Shown here: piece after piece, positions 45,525-57,819 of the stretch
How the letters are laid out: each line of letters begins with the position of its first letter
Position numbering within the stretch: the first letter of the stretch is position 1
Assembly (NCBI GenBank): GCA_022749755.1
Contig: CM040446.1
Location: 5,882,966-5,946,965, forward strand
Reading direction: 5' to 3'
Length of the DNA stretch: 64,000 nt
From: Azadirachta indica
Taxonomy: Eukaryota > Streptophyta > Magnoliopsida > Sapindales > Meliaceae
The notes under the pieces: generated by a model
The model's database searches: none
What the model was told of the DNA's origin: nothing
The model's input: only the letters and a program-made list of their open reading frames with translations
Made by a program: the position numbers and the translations under genes

Positions 45525-46760
45525 GTGGAGAACAAAAATCAAGAAGAAGAAACATTATTGCTAGCATTCAAGGACAATAATGATGGCAACACTAATACGT
45601 GGTACCTTGATACCAGCGCAAGCAATCATATGTGTAGAAATAAGGATATGTTCATCGAGCTTGATGAATCAGTGAATGGCAATGTCTCCTTTGGGGATGA
45701 GTCTAAAATACTGTAAAAGGTGAATGTAACATCCTTATTCACTTGAAAGATGGAAGCCATCAATTTATTTCAAATGTTTATTATGTGCCCAATATGAAAA
45801 ACAATATTTTAAGTTTGGGACAACCTTTAGGAAAAGGTTATGATATTCGTACGAAAGATTATAGTCTTTCTATAAGGGATAATAAAAGTAATTTAATTGC
45901 AAAAGTGATGATGTCAAAGAATAGAATGTTCTTGTTAAATATTCAAAACGATGTAGCAAAATTTCTCACGGCTTGCTACAAGGATACATTACGGTTATGG
46001 CATCTTCAACTTGGGCATCTAAATTTTAGAGGTTTGAAGCTATTATCCAAAAAGAAAATGGTGAGAGGACTCCCTTGTATCAATCATCCTGATCAGCTAT
46101 GTGAAGGATGTTTACTTGAGAAGCAATTTAGAATGAGCTTTCCAAAGAAGTCTACTTTTAGAGTCAAGAAGCCACTCGAACTCGTATACACCGATGTACG
46201 TGGTCCTATTAAGCTAAGCTCCTTAGGTAAGAGGAATTACTTCCTTCTCTTCATTAATGATTATTCAAGAAAAATATGGGTATATTTTTTGAAAGAAAAA
46301 TTTGAAGTTTTTGGCGTGTTCAAAAAATTTAAAACACTTATGGAGAATGAAAGGGGATGCAAAATCAAGTCCATAAGATCTAATCGAGGTGGAGAATTTA
46401 CTTCGAAAGATTTTTGAGAGTTTTGTTAAGTAAATGGAATCCGTCGTCTTCCCCCGAACAAAATGACGTTGTTGAGAGGAAAAAGAGAATCATTCTTAAC
46501 ATGGCACGAAGTATGCTCCAAAGTAAGAAATTACCAAAAGAATTTTAGGCTAACGCTGTGGCGTATGCAATATACTTATCTAACTAATCTCTTACTTGAA
46601 GTATGTAGGAAAAAATGCCACAAGAAGTTTAGAGTGGAAGAAAGCTCGACATTTCTAATCTAAGAGTTTTTGGAAGCATAGCTTATATACATGTACTAGA
46701 CAAAAGAAGAATAAAGCTCAATAATAAAAGTGAGAGTTTTATCTTCATTAGTTACGACTA
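45525..46760 (+). pseudogene. Copia protease and integrase
   Basis: The protease motif is WYLDTSASNHMC, with Ser for the usual Gly after Asp-Thr. The integrase zinc region is WHLQLGHLNF with CEGC, followed by the catalytic-core motifs YTDVRGP and NDYSRK. The second frame (45743-46417) is the longest intact part, 224 codons. Frameshifts follow from about 46418. Confidence 0.8.
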
Positions 46761-47059
46761 AAATTTAAAAGGCTACAGGTTGTATAACCCGAGCAACAAA
46801 AAAGTCGTGAAGAAGAAGAATAGGATTTTGGCCTTAATGTAGACGATTTCAATTTCCTTCCTCAATTTGAAGAAAATAAGGAGACATTAGCAAGACAATA
46901 AGAAGAACATCAACAAGAACCTGCAACACTACCTAGTTCGCCAATAAGAGTTGATAATTACAATTCACTACCATCATTTTTAAATGAAAGAAATGAAGAA
47001 CGCACAAGAAGTCTCCAAGATCTCTACGAGGTAACCGAATAGATGGATAATCTTACTTT

Positions 47060-47850
47060 TTCTGCCTCTTTGCAGACTGTGAACCTGTGAACTTCCAAAA
47101 AGCTATACACCAAGAAAAATGGAGAGCTGCAATGGACGAAGAAATTAAAGCCATTGAGAAAAATGACACATGGAAGCTAGCTACTCTTCCTAAAGGATAT
47201 AAAGCTATCGGTGTCAAATGGGTGTACAAGGTGAAGAAGAATACAAATGGAGAAATTAAATGATACAAGGCAAGACTTGTTGTGAAAGGCTACAGTCAAA
47301 GAGTTGGAATTGACTATGATAAGGTATTTGCTCCTGTTGCTCGATTAGAAACTATTAGACTAATCATCTCTTTAGCAGCTCAGAACAAATGGAAGATTCA
47401 TAAAATGGATGTAAAGTTTGCCTTTCTTAATGAAGTGCTCGAAGAATAAGTCTACATCGAGCAACCTTTGGGCTATAAAGTAAAGGGTCATGAAGACAAA
47501 GTCTTGAAGTTGAAAAAAGTTCTTTATGGGTTAAAGTAAGCACCTAGAGCATGAAATAACCGAATAAACAAGTACTTGCAAAAGAATAGTTTTATCAAGT
47601 GCGCCTATGCACTTTATATCAAGATCAAAGATAGAGATGTTTTAATTGTATGTTGTATGTGGATGATTTAATCATTACTAGAAGTAATCCAAGAATGTTT
47701 GGAGAGTTCAAGAAAGCTATGACCAACGAGTTCGAAATGACTGACATTAAGTTAATGGCTTACTACCTCGGCATTGAAGTCAAGCAAAAGGAAGATGGAA
47801 TTTTCATCTTATAAGAAAGCTATCCAAAGGAGATTCTCAAGAGATTCAAG
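47060..47850 (+). pseudogene. Copia reverse transcriptase
   Basis: [51 protein letters not shown] and MDVKFAFLN are in order. The catalytic YVDD is at 47656-47667 in a shifted frame. Several stops, for example after NGEIK and after LNEVLEE. Confidence 0.8.
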
Positions 47851-48612
47851 ATGGATGACTGCAAGACAATAAGCATACCAATGGAATGTGGAGTAAAGTT
47901 GTCAAAGTATGATGAAGGAGAAAGAATAGATTTAACCCTTTTCAAGAGCTTGGTTAGAAGTCTACGTTACCTAACTTACACAAGGCCTGACATCTTCTAT
48001 GTAGTTGGGCTAGTTAGTTGCTACATGGAGACACCAACAATCACCCATTTCAAAGTTGCAAAGAGAATTTCTTCGCTATCTCAAAGGTATAATTGATTTT
48101 GGCTTATACTATTCATTTTCCAATGATTATAAGCTTGTTGGATTCAGCGATAGCGATTGGGGTGGAGACATGAAGGATCAAAAAAGCATTACTGGATTTG
48201 TATTTTTCATGGACGACACTGCTTTCACTTGAATGTTAAATAAGTAACCGATAGTCACTCTCTCAACTTATGAAGCTGAGTACGTGGTCGCAACATCATG
48301 TGTTTGCTATACAATATGGCTTAAAAATTTTTTGAAGGAGTTGGGATGGTCACAGGAAACGTCAACTAAGATTTATACTGACAATAAATCAGCAATGGCA
48401 TTGGCAAGAATCCCGTGTATCACGATTGAAGTAAACATATTGACACTCGCTACCACTATATAAGAGAATGCATTGTTAGAAAGGATATGCAAATAGAGTA
48501 CATAAAGACACAAGATCAAATTGTTGATAACTTCACCAAGCCTTTGAAGAATGAGACATTTTGTGTGTTGCAAAGATTATTGGGAGTCACCAAATCAAGT
48601 TTAAAGGGGAGG
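47851..48612 (+). pseudogene. Copia RNase H
   Basis: DSDWGGD, STYEAEYV and TDNKSAMALA give the D-E-D active-site triad. TRPDIFYVVGLVS precedes and VDNFTKPL follows near the end. Stops remain between the blocks. Confidence 0.75.
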
Positions 48613-49020
48613 TGTTGGAAATTAAAATTAATTTGGCTCAAAATAAATTGGGTTTGTAAGATTTGGGTTTAGGAATAGTGTGGCCCAATTTCTAGAAATT
48701 TGTAAGAAAATATCTTTATAGTTATGGAATAAAATCTAGATATTTAATAATAAAAATCTGGATATTGGTAACAAATATATATTATTATGGATATTTCTAC
48801 AAACAGATTTATATCAATTAGATTAGACGTGTGTTGGCATAATTTTAACCGTTAGTTAAGGAGCTGCCATATTATAAATAGGGATGAGTTCTTTCATTGT
48901 ATGTTAAGCCAAAAAAAATTAGAAATCAATAAGATTGTAAGCTTCTCCTTCCTACCTTATCCATAATTATTTCTAGCAAATTTATCTTCTCTTGTAAGAA
49001 AAGCCCTCCGCCTTCCAACA
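48613..49020 (+). repeat. 3' LTR of the Copia element
   Basis: 408 bases, aligned to the 5' LTR with many substitutions and small gaps. Confidence 0.85.
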
Positions 49021-49025
49021 ATGAG

Positions 49026-49329
49026 TATATTTTGAATTCCTAAATAGTTTGCCCGTGGCTCTTGGTATTCTTAGTTTCCAACAAGTTGTGGAAAGACAGA
49101 TGTTTTTTTGTCTGCAAAAAGTGAGATCAAACAATGAGATTAAGTGGTATTAAGTTCATTACTTCCTTTTTCTGTCGAAGATTCATTCCAATTCAGTGTT
49201 GTGCTTTGTTTATTTTTGTTTCTAATTTGGCATCTTCTTATGTTGTTGTTTATTTTTGTATTTTGTTATGCATTTCTTCTTTTCAGGTGTTAGTGTACTT
49301 TATTGTAGTTTTTTCTATTAATCAAGATA
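49026..49329. other. Interior of the older element, nothing recognised
   Basis: T-rich DNA with a chance 106-codon frame starting at 49134. Confidence 0.4.
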
Positions 49330-49910
49330 TCAGTGCTACACAAGTATATGACTTGTGTTCCTTTAGAAATTTTGAAATCAATATTTGTTCTTCTCGATTT
49401 TATAGTTTTAGCAACGCGAAGTTGCAGTGTTTACCCCTTCTAGGCAAGATATAAGTGTTTGTCCTTCTGGACTTTTTAGTTTAAACATTGCATTCAACGT
49501 GGAACTACAATGTTTAGCCTTTTAGGCATGGTTTTGGTAGCCTAGAACTGTATTGTTTAGCACTTTTGGATAAGATGTTAGTACCATAAAGTTACAAGTG
49601 TTTGTCTTTCTGCCATTTGGACAAGATGTCGGTACTATAAAGATACAAGTATTTGTCCTTCAAGACTTTATAGTTTTGACAGCACATGGCTGCAACGTTT
49701 GTCCTTTTTGGGCATAGTTTTGGTAGCGAGAAGCTACAATGTTTGGTCTTTTTAAGCAAGATGTTGATATGACAGAGTTATAAGTGTTTTTCCTTCTGGA
49801 CTTTATAAATTTGGCAGCGTGGAGCTATAGAGTTTGGCTTTTTTGGGCAAGATATCGACACCGCAAAGATACAATTATTTTTCCTACTAGACTTTATTTT
49901 TTCTAATAGT
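49330..49910 (+). repeat. Imperfect minisatellite, about 130-145 base unit
   Basis: A phrase built from TTTGTCCTTCTGGACTTTAT, AGCGTGGAGCTACAATGTTT, TTTTGGGCAAGATGTCGGTA and CATAAAGATACAAGTG recurs four or more times with substitutions and partial units (starts near 49385, 49460, 49600, 49648 and 49780). The block is markedly G+C-richer than its neighbours. Confidence 0.7.
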
Positions 49911-51906
49911 CTAAGGGGACTTAGTATTTTGGAACCAAGGACTACATTATTCAGCTTCTTTACTTTTGTTTTTTTTTTTTTCTTAGAAATGGTGAAAAGA
50001 TAAAAGTTCTTACAATAGTATCATAAATTGATTAAATATAAACAAATATGATGACATATATATTCAAAACATTTATACATAATTTAAACATGTTAATAAG
50101 TACAAAAAAAATAGGAAAGAATACATGTAAAATTATAATGGAAACTAATATAATTTATATTTTATTAATTTATTCAAACCATAAATTTTTTTTAATAAAA
50201 GAAAGCTAATTTCGGACAGTTTTATCACAAAACATAAATATTTAAAACCAAAAGGCATATAATCAATAGATAAAGATATATAAAACATGAATATTGGATT
50301 TGAATTATATTTGTCGTTAGACCCGAATGATATTTAATATTGTAAACAGGTAATATTCATATGGGATTCCATTGATATTTAATTTTAGATTCTGACGATA
50401 TTTAGTTTTAGATTTGAAAGATATTTAGATTTGAACTCAATTAATATATTTGTTATTAAACTCTAATCGTATTTATAAGGGACTTGAATAATATTTTTCT
50501 TTTAGATTTAAAAATATTGTCTTTTTTTGGGTAAACTGTAATCGGTGCTTATTTATTTTTATTCTTATTAGAATATTACTCTTTCAATTTTTTATTTAAA
50601 CTGGATGATTTTTCCTTTAAAATATTAATTCTTTTTTTTATCTTTTTTCACATTAGAACTTAACTATGTATAACATATTAAGTGTGAACTATATACAATA
50701 TATTGGGTGGGAACTATATATAACACATTAAGTGAGAGTTTAGGTATGATAGTTATATTACACTTTAGATATTTATGAACACTTTAATACCATTAAAGTC
50801 GTATATATTCTTACGTATTAATTATACTACAATTTGATAAATTAGTATATATAACCATCAACACCAGATATTGAACCATGATACAATTAATATAAATAAG
50901 AATAAATCCATACATGCAATTAATATGAATAAAAATAAATCCATGCATTTACTTAATATAAAAATAAGTTATACCTTATCCTTTACTGCAAAATTTTGTC
51001 GATGTGATAACCTCTTCTTAACTAATAAATCAAAATCTCTTTTTTTTTTTTAAATCTCAATCATGCTAATAATTAATAAAATATTTAAAGTAATAAATAA
51101 TAAAATATTTAATCTAGTTCAATTCCTTTAATACTAATAGTATTAGTATACAAGATACTTGTTCAATAACAATCAAATACAATTTAAAGTTATACCAATA
51201 TTATAAGGGATTAAATAGTTTCCTTGGATGCACAAATTCAAATGTTTAATTATTAGCACAAACGAAGAGACATATTGCGGCTGGTAGATGTACGATATTA
51301 TGCAAAAGAAAATATATGCAATTGCAATGCAATGAAGAAAAGATAGAAGATTTCAAAAAGCCATTAACTTATCTGACAATGAGATGTGATTTGGCTTCTT
51401 ATGCTTAAGATAATAATGTGATTTGGAATCGAAAAAACTTGGAAAGCAAACTGTGAGGCCAGTCAAATATTCCCATTTTAGCATCGAATTCAATCTTCAC
51501 TCGCACCATTAATTGAAAATAATTTTTCGGAGACTGAAAGCTTAATATATAATATCAAAAGGAATAAAGACTCCATTTATATTTGAAAATAAACTTGATA
51601 TTTTAAAATTGAAATTGGATCTAAGGGATATTTTAAAACTAAACTCCAACGATAATTAAAATTGGATCCTAGTGATATTTACGTTATCATATCTCAACAC
51701 TTGTGTTGCGTGCTTAGCTTTCTCATACAAAAAAAATCTCGCATCCTTTGTTGCGAGCCCCTCTAGGTGTAAAATTTTCAGTATTCGCATGTCTCTCTAT
51801 CTCGGTCATTCTACTGGCATTGCTTACTAGGATTCTCTCATCTAGTTTATCATAAATTAAATTATAATATATTGGCTTTTTGTTTCTTTCACAGGCACGT
51901 CAATTA
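49911..51906. other. AT-rich interior of the older element, no gene
   Basis: Long AT-rich DNA with no coding similarity. Short near-repeats such as GATATTTAGTTTTAGATTTG occur at 50330-50480, and TATAACATATTAAGTG/TATAACACATTAAGTG at about 50680-50735. Confidence 0.4.
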
Positions 51907-52325
51907 TTGATAACAAATTTCGTCACTCGATATCAACCAATAAATTTATTTATATATGAGAAAAAGACTATTTTCTTTTCTTATTTATTTTCCTTATGTA
52001 CTCATTGATTTGTTAGGTTATTTGAAAAATTAGTTCAAGTTGAATTTTAATTAGAGATAATCTGAAATTTAGTGAAATTCTAATTAGAGATAATTCAGTA
52101 CTTTATCTTACCTATAATTTAGATAAGATATAACTTCTCTAAAAAAACTTTTTATTAGGTTTACCCTAAATAAGAAATATTAATTGAAGTTTTATGAATT
52201 TGAACTTTTACCATTTATCTTTTGGACCCTTTTTTTAATATAAATCTGATAGTCATCTTATTAAGTTAACATACAAGTGAAAATCGATTTAATTTTGAAT
52301 ATTGGAAAAACTGTCCAACCATATC

Positions 52326-53330
52326 AAATTTATTGGCTCAAATACATATTTAAAGTATTTCACAAAAAATCAATTCCTATGATTCTCAATTTTTCATTAA
52401 CATCAATTATCTATGATTCTCAATTTTCATCAAATCCTATAATATAAATCAATTGTTCATATCTTCTCAACAATAATAATCATACAAATAATTTTTTATA
52501 CATCAAATGACTAATTTACTTATTTTCACAAAAATATACCAAAAATAAACACTTAACTTCTAATATTTGATAAAAGGAAAATAATTGAAAACAATCATGA
52601 CTTTGATTGATATAACTTATCTAATATTACAATTTATAATAATTATGTTAGAATAAAATATCAAATTTGATTTATACATGTTCTCCAACTTTTTCATTAA
52701 TATATAAAAATAGAAAAAATAAATATTTTCATTACTTATTTTGAATTCTTTTAATTTATATATAAGTATTAGCTTAAAATAGCTTAAAATAAAAAATATA
52801 TCAATAAATTATAGCTCCAATTCTTAATAAAATTGACCAAAAAATTAGAAAAAATATATTAAAAACTTTTACAATTTACGTTTCTTATCAATTTTGCAGA
52901 AAAACTATTTTTTTGGTAAATGAGAAACCAAAATACTGAAAAAAATAAAATATTTGGGAGTTCCTTTTTGTCTTTCTTAATTTTATATTACTATAAGAAA
53001 ATAAATTAGCTAATTGTCTATAAATTTTTTTTTTTTTGTTTAATATCAACTGGTTAATTTTATTCTCTGAAAATTTATGATTCTAATGATTAAACTTATT
53101 TATTCTATTAATGTGTTGTTTTGTGAACGATTGAATATGAACTTAATTTATTGCCACATGCTTAATGAGAATTCAACTGGGATTGATCACTTTGCCGTTA
53201 TCTCATTCAATTTGAAATAGTTACTTCACCCTTTTCTCTAAATCTTTTAAAGAATTGTTAATTACTTGTGTTTGTGTGACTTAACTACACAAACTATAAA
53301 ATTGAATTTGCACTGATTAATTTTAAGAGT
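52326..53330. repeat. Dispersed repeat family R, copy g (right part) and copy h fragment
   Basis: Continues from 43531: CAAATTTATTGG, TTCATTAACATCAA, ATAAATCAATTGTTCATAT, then an AT-rich variant matching 37990-38650, then a partial landmark series at 53100-53310 (GAACGATTGAATATGA, TTCACCCTTTTCTCTAAATC, TAACTACACAAACTATAAA). Confidence 0.55.
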
Positions 53331-53830
53331 TATTTTCATATTTGTCTCCACATATATTAACAATCTTCACATATAATTTAAAATATTTGTAAGTCATCGA
53401 AAGTTTTCTTCTTAAATGCAAATCGCAGTTAAGCATAGCAGGGGAGTAATAAAGAAATTGCTTAGCTTAATTTTCTTTTTTTTTAAAAAAAAAGAAGGAA
53501 AAGAAAATAAGCATTTCACACATTTGAAATGTCAGTTTTACCTGATTTCAATTCTATCAACATTATTTGGTATTTGCTATAATTGATGGAGAGAAAAAAG
53601 TTTTATTTATTTATGCATTTATTTATTTTCTTAAGTAGTACAATCATAAATTTTAACATATAATACAGTATATAAAAATCATTGGTTTATTAATTTTATT
53701 AAATTAACGAAAATTAACTAATATCAAACATTAAGTTAATTTTATATAAGGTTAATTTTAATATATAATATAGTATTTAATAAAAATTATTTTTTCAGTT
53801 CTACCCCAAATTTATTGACATATATTATAT
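53331..53830. other. AT-rich spacer
   Basis: No supported feature. Confidence 0.4.
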
Positions 53831-55030
53831 GTACCTACCTTTTATTATTAGTTGTCACTAGTGTCAAGCATGTCTTAGAGTTAAATTTACCTCAATTGTT
53901 TGTCTAATATAAAATTTTATTTCAATATGAGTATTCAGAGTATTATTTATGCAGCAAATAACCTCACCCTTTTTCTTAGGAGATGCAGTCTTATACCACC
54001 TTTACCCAAAGTGGATAAGAAGTTTTTTTTTTTTTTTCTTTTGAAATAAACCTTGTCAAAATAAGGCAGAATCAACAAGGTTGTAGTTGTGCAAATACCA
54101 TGCATGAAAGGCTGGTCTACAACCAATCGACAGTTGGTGGTATGTCGTGGGTGGATGACTGCAAGAGAGTAGAGACAACTATATAGTTTGTGGAAAAGTG
54201 GGTGCAAAAAATTAATTGTCCTTTATATAGTAAATTACACAATGAATATGTTTGTAATAGATATATTTTTTTGAAAAGTACGAGTATTCAAAGTAAATTT
54301 ATAGTGCAAATCGATTCACTCAATATTCAAATTATTCAACACAAATAAACAATTAAATTATATCGATGTGTATATAAGCATTCAATAATAATAAACTTAT
54401 TTCCTTCCTAACTAAAAAAAGCAATGAAATAATATAATAATATTTTTTTTTCGAAAGAGTCTTATCAATATCGTATTTGTGAATGATTGAATAATCAACT
54501 CAATTTACTGCAACATCCTTCCATGAAAATTCAATTTGTAGTGATTATTTTACCTTTATCTTGTTCAATCTCAAATGCTTACTTCACCCTTTTCTCTAAA
54601 TTTTTACGTGGCTTATTCTCTACTTGTTTGCATGACATGACTACACAAACTGAAGAATTCAATCATCAATTATTAATTTAATTATATACTCTACCATTAA
54701 CTCCAAAACTTCACATACCTTATTCTTCACTTTCTGTGGAACATGAGTACACAAGCTGTAAGCACTATTTTGGTATTTTAATTTGGATGAGCAAAGGCAA
54801 TATTATCTACTTGAAATGAAGGAAAGAATCAAGTGAAAAAGAAGAATGATAAATGTTAGTTGATTTGCTATTTTAAGCTTGTTCTTTAAAAATCAAAATA
54901 TAATGTTAATTTTTCTTTTTTTTTTTTTACTACACCCTTATTATAATAGAAATTTTATAAAGATTTTCTTACATAAATTAGCATATAACCCTTATGTTTG
55001 AGAAAAGTACGAAAACCCTAATTTTTAAGG
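53831..55030. repeat. Dispersed repeat family R, copy i, with extra block
   Basis: The 53831-54190 block matches 39800-40200 (GCAAATAACCTCACCC, CAAATACCATGCATGAAAGG, GGCTGGTCTACAACCAAT), and the landmark series from GTGCAAATCGATTC (54306) matches copy e. An 86-codon - strand frame across this block is not conserved in the sister copy. Confidence 0.6.
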
Positions 55031-55554
55031 AGGTGGATATAGATATGGCAAACAAGCTGGTCCAGCTCGCGAAATGGAAGCTCAAGTGAGCTCGCAAGCT
55101 GGGCTGACCCAAGCATGCATAGTAGTCATGTCAAAACAAAAAAATTATAATTACAAGAATCAAATGCAAGTTTTAGAAAACAAATGTGCAATAACATTAG
55201 TACTACACCACTCACATTTATTTGCAAAGTTATATAAAAAAAATAAATAATATTTAACTAAAGAACATATTTAATTTATATGAACAATTTAAAAATGACA
55301 TTGGTTGAAACAAAGGAAAAATGTGAAACAAATATTGAAAATAAGGATGAGGTAATGCTCAATAGATATTTATATATAAAAGCAGTTTTAATAGTTGTAG
55401 TAAACAAATTTGAACATAAAAGTACTTTTTAATTTCCAACAAAGAGTATGAAAGAATATTAAATCAAAATTTCAATTTCAATATTTATCTAAACAACGTA
55501 AAACACATAATTTCATAAAAAAATTTTCTATAAATTTTGTGTTTGTGTACTTTA
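55031..55554. other. Spacer with AGCT-rich patch
   Basis: 55048-55110 carries repeated GAGCTCGC/CAGCTCGCG words, forming short hairpins. The rest is AT-rich with no gene. Confidence 0.4.
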
Positions 55555-55742
55555 CGGGCATTGCTCCAAAGGACCGCTGTTCTAAAAACTGGTTATACGT
55601 ACTTTAGGAGCATTATTTCCAGAGAACGTCATCCCATCAAAAACGATCTTTAGGGACATTATTCTCAGGGATTGTCGCTCCAACAAAAAACGACCTTTAA
55701 GGGCATTATTTCTAAGGATCGTCGCCCCAAACACAGGCGCCA
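55555..55742. repeat. Four imperfect 45-50 base repeats, CACTA-subterminal type
   Basis: Units follow the pattern ACCTTTAAGGGCATTATT, TCTAAGGATCGTCGCCCC, AACAAAAAACG, repeated four times with changes. Words of this kind (GGGACCGTCGCCCC, AAGGGCATTATT) are common near the ends of plant CACTA elements. The decayed CACTA coding region on the - strand starts about 2 kb to the right, so this may be its subterminal region. I found no intact terminus. Confidence 0.5.
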
Positions 55743-56580
55743 TGTCACAATAACAACCATGACCATCACATTCTCATTTATTAATTCATGTCATAATATT
55801 TTCATACAAACCATATATTTATAAAAATAAAACGCGTGTTGATACAATTTTTTTACTGTATTTGTAAATTTAACATTCTTGTGAAAAATACCTATTTAAA
55901 TCCGATTCGAAAAATAATGAATTGGATCAACAGTTGATGATTCAAAAATTTCATACATATTTATCAAAACATCAATTGTAATTAAACACCCTACTTTTCA
56001 GTTTTAAAATTAAAATCTACCAAATACATATAAATACCTACCTGACAAAGGTATTACAATGTTATTGCTCTGTCAACAACTTTCCTATGTCCTTCAAATC
56101 AGCTCCTAATATTAATTTAACAATAATAATAAATAATGATCTAATAATAACAAATGAGGCTTCAAATTTCATTATTTGAAAAATATGTATATATATATAT
56201 ATTTAGACATTTAAATGTATACCTATATACTAACAGTTTAATTTTCTACAAGTAAATGAAATAATATATTAATATTTAAAATTAAAATTAATCATCGAAA
56301 TTATAAATTCAAAACAAACTTGCTTTCTTTTTCCTTTCTTTCCTTTTCTTTCCTTTCTGATTGACTCTCAATTTCCAATTTGAAAACGAAAGTTTATATG
56401 TATATATATATCCATCGCTTGAACCAAACTTACCTTATTTAATTTTTTGTTTAACACTTGCCAACCACTTAACTCATGCATGTACTGCCCAAATCCTATC
56501 CTTAAATTAAGACACATTGACGCAGGTAGGATAGCGGGTGGGATAAAAACACCTTGTCGAACGCCGAATCTCATTCGACT
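55743..56580. other. AT-rich spacer, possibly CACTA 3' noncoding part
   Basis: An (AT)n run lies at about 56189-56202 and a TTCCTTTCTTT run at 56320-56360. No gene. Confidence 0.35.
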
Positions 56581-56910
56581 CTTTGATGCAATGAGTTAAA
56601 TAAACGTTCTAACGGACGGGATTAGATGTCGTTTTAATCCTAACGACTTGAAATACGAGTGTCAAGATAATAATCCCATGAGGGATAAAATCAAAGGGGA
56701 ATATTTTATTGAATAAAAGATTGTTCCAAAACAATAACATAGGTTCTCTATATATAGTAGAGAAAACCCAACATTACAATTCAATTCAAATAAGGAAAAG
56801 AACTCCTATTTAAATAAGAAAATTAAGAATTAAATAACAAATTAAATTGGTAAGAATAAAAGACTTCCTAAATTAATTAAATTCTAAAATTGTCCTACAT
56901 CACACATGGC
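56581..56910 (-). mobile_element. Possible solo LTR
   Basis: Read on the - strand: TGATGTAGGACAATTTTAG at the start, a TATA-like CTACTATATATAGAGAACC, then TTATTGAATAAAATATTCCCC-type poly(A) context, ending near TTGCATCA. The TGATG/CATCA ends and promoter-then-poly(A) order are LTR-like. No target duplication was found. Confidence 0.35.
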
Positions 56911-57771
56911 CTCTTAATTTCGATCAAACCTTTCAACTTCTCTTTTTATACCTTTTGTACAAAACAAAATTTATATTATCAAATAATTCTATTATTTTAA
57001 AGTCATAAATATATTCATCCTAATCAAAACTTTTTGAAAAATAAACATGTCTATCTTATAAATTGTAAATTGTTATGTTCTCATATAATATAAAGTGGAC
57101 ATATCTAACAAGCGTATTCTAATTAAAGTAAGAGCGCAAGGTATTACAGTATAGCAATAGGTTGTTGGCCCATCAAAAATATCTTGGATAACGCCGCGTG
57201 CCCACCTCCCCCTCCCCCCCAAACCCTGAAATTAAAAAAAAAAGTTAAATTATTATTAAGCTTTTTTTAAAAATATTTATTCGGTTAAGTTTTGATGAAT
57301 TGACAAATTATTTGTTCTAGTATTAGAATTGGTTATCATAATTTAAAGATTGGTTATCTCAATCACTTATGAATCAAAGAAAAAAATTTCAAAAAAAATA
57401 GTCAATAATTTTTACGTACTTACATTGATTTTCTTTCAAATCGGTGTCTTTCTTTTAATTCTTTGTGATTGAACATTGAACATCTTCATGACTCTTTTTT
57501 TTCAAGAAGAAAAGGAAAGAAATGTTAGGAAGAGAAAAACAAATATCATAAATTATGTCAAGTGAACAGAAAAATTATGTCTTAATGCAAAAAAATATAT
57601 TATAAATTATACTTACTTATTAAAAACTTGCTTGATGTCAGAGTCAAAGAGTTAAAAAAAATATATGATATCATTATATAAATCAATAATGACCAACATC
57701 TAGTGAGATCTATATTGATGGTAAAATATACATATATATATAATAAATGCATTAGTTAAAATAAATTATAC
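56911..57771. other. AT-rich spacer
   Basis: Contains a C-rich patch (CCCACCTCCCCCTCCCCCCC) near 57206-57225. No gene recognised. Confidence 0.4.
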
Positions 57772-57819
57772 TCAACAATTAATAATTAAATACATAATCA
57801 TATAACATAATGAAAATAC

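Larger units (their letters stand above)
44155..49020 (+). mobile_element. Ty1/Copia LTR retrotransposon, degraded
   Basis: The 5' LTR is 44155-44552 and the 3' LTR 48613-49020, both starting TGTTGGAAATTAAA and ending TTCCAATA/TTCCAACA. ATGAG flanks both sides (44150-44154, 49021-49025). TGGTATTAGAG at 44556 fits an initiator-Met tRNA primer site, and AAAGGGGAGG before the 3' LTR is a polypurine tract. Domain order is gag, protease, integrase, reverse transcriptase, RNase H, which defines Copia. Many stops and frameshifts and clearly diverged LTRs show an old, inactive copy. Confidence 0.92.
43532..52320. mobile_element. Old LTR-type element hosting the Copia insertion
   Basis: Two direct repeats of about 415 bases, 43532-43949 and 51907-52320, share most of their sequence (CGATATCAA, GAAAAATTAGTTCAAGT, TTCTAATTAGAGATAATTCA, CCTATAATTTAGAT, CTAAATAAGAAAT). 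They begin near TGTCGATA/TTGATAA and end GTCCAATA/GTCCAACC. Flanking ATATT (43527-43531) and ATATC (52321-52325) match 4 of 5, and repeat R continues across the gap. The interior, excluding the nested Copia element, is about 3.1 kb with a minisatellite and no recognised retroviral-type protein. I see no clear primer site. It may be a non-autonomous LTR element, or two copies of an unrelated repeat. Confidence 0.5.

Noticed and set aside
44155..49020. Endogenous pararetrovirus or other virus insertion
   Set aside because: The LTRs, the Met-tRNA primer site and the gag-PR-INT-RT-RNaseH order identify a Copia retrotransposon; no movement or coat protein motifs are seen.
49134..49454. 106-codon hydrophobic frame
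   Set aside because: T-rich DNA gives Phe/Val/Ile runs by chance; it extends into the minisatellite and has no family similarity.
49330..49910. Possible CRISPR-like array of repeats
   Set aside because: The repeats are long, imperfect and contiguous without unique spacers, in a plant nuclear setting.
53947..54207. 86-codon - strand frame
   Set aside because: It lies in a repeat block whose sister copy at 39950-40200 does not keep the frame.
56368..56574. 68-codon - strand frame
   Set aside because: No recognisable domain, no splice context and no repeat in any other copy.
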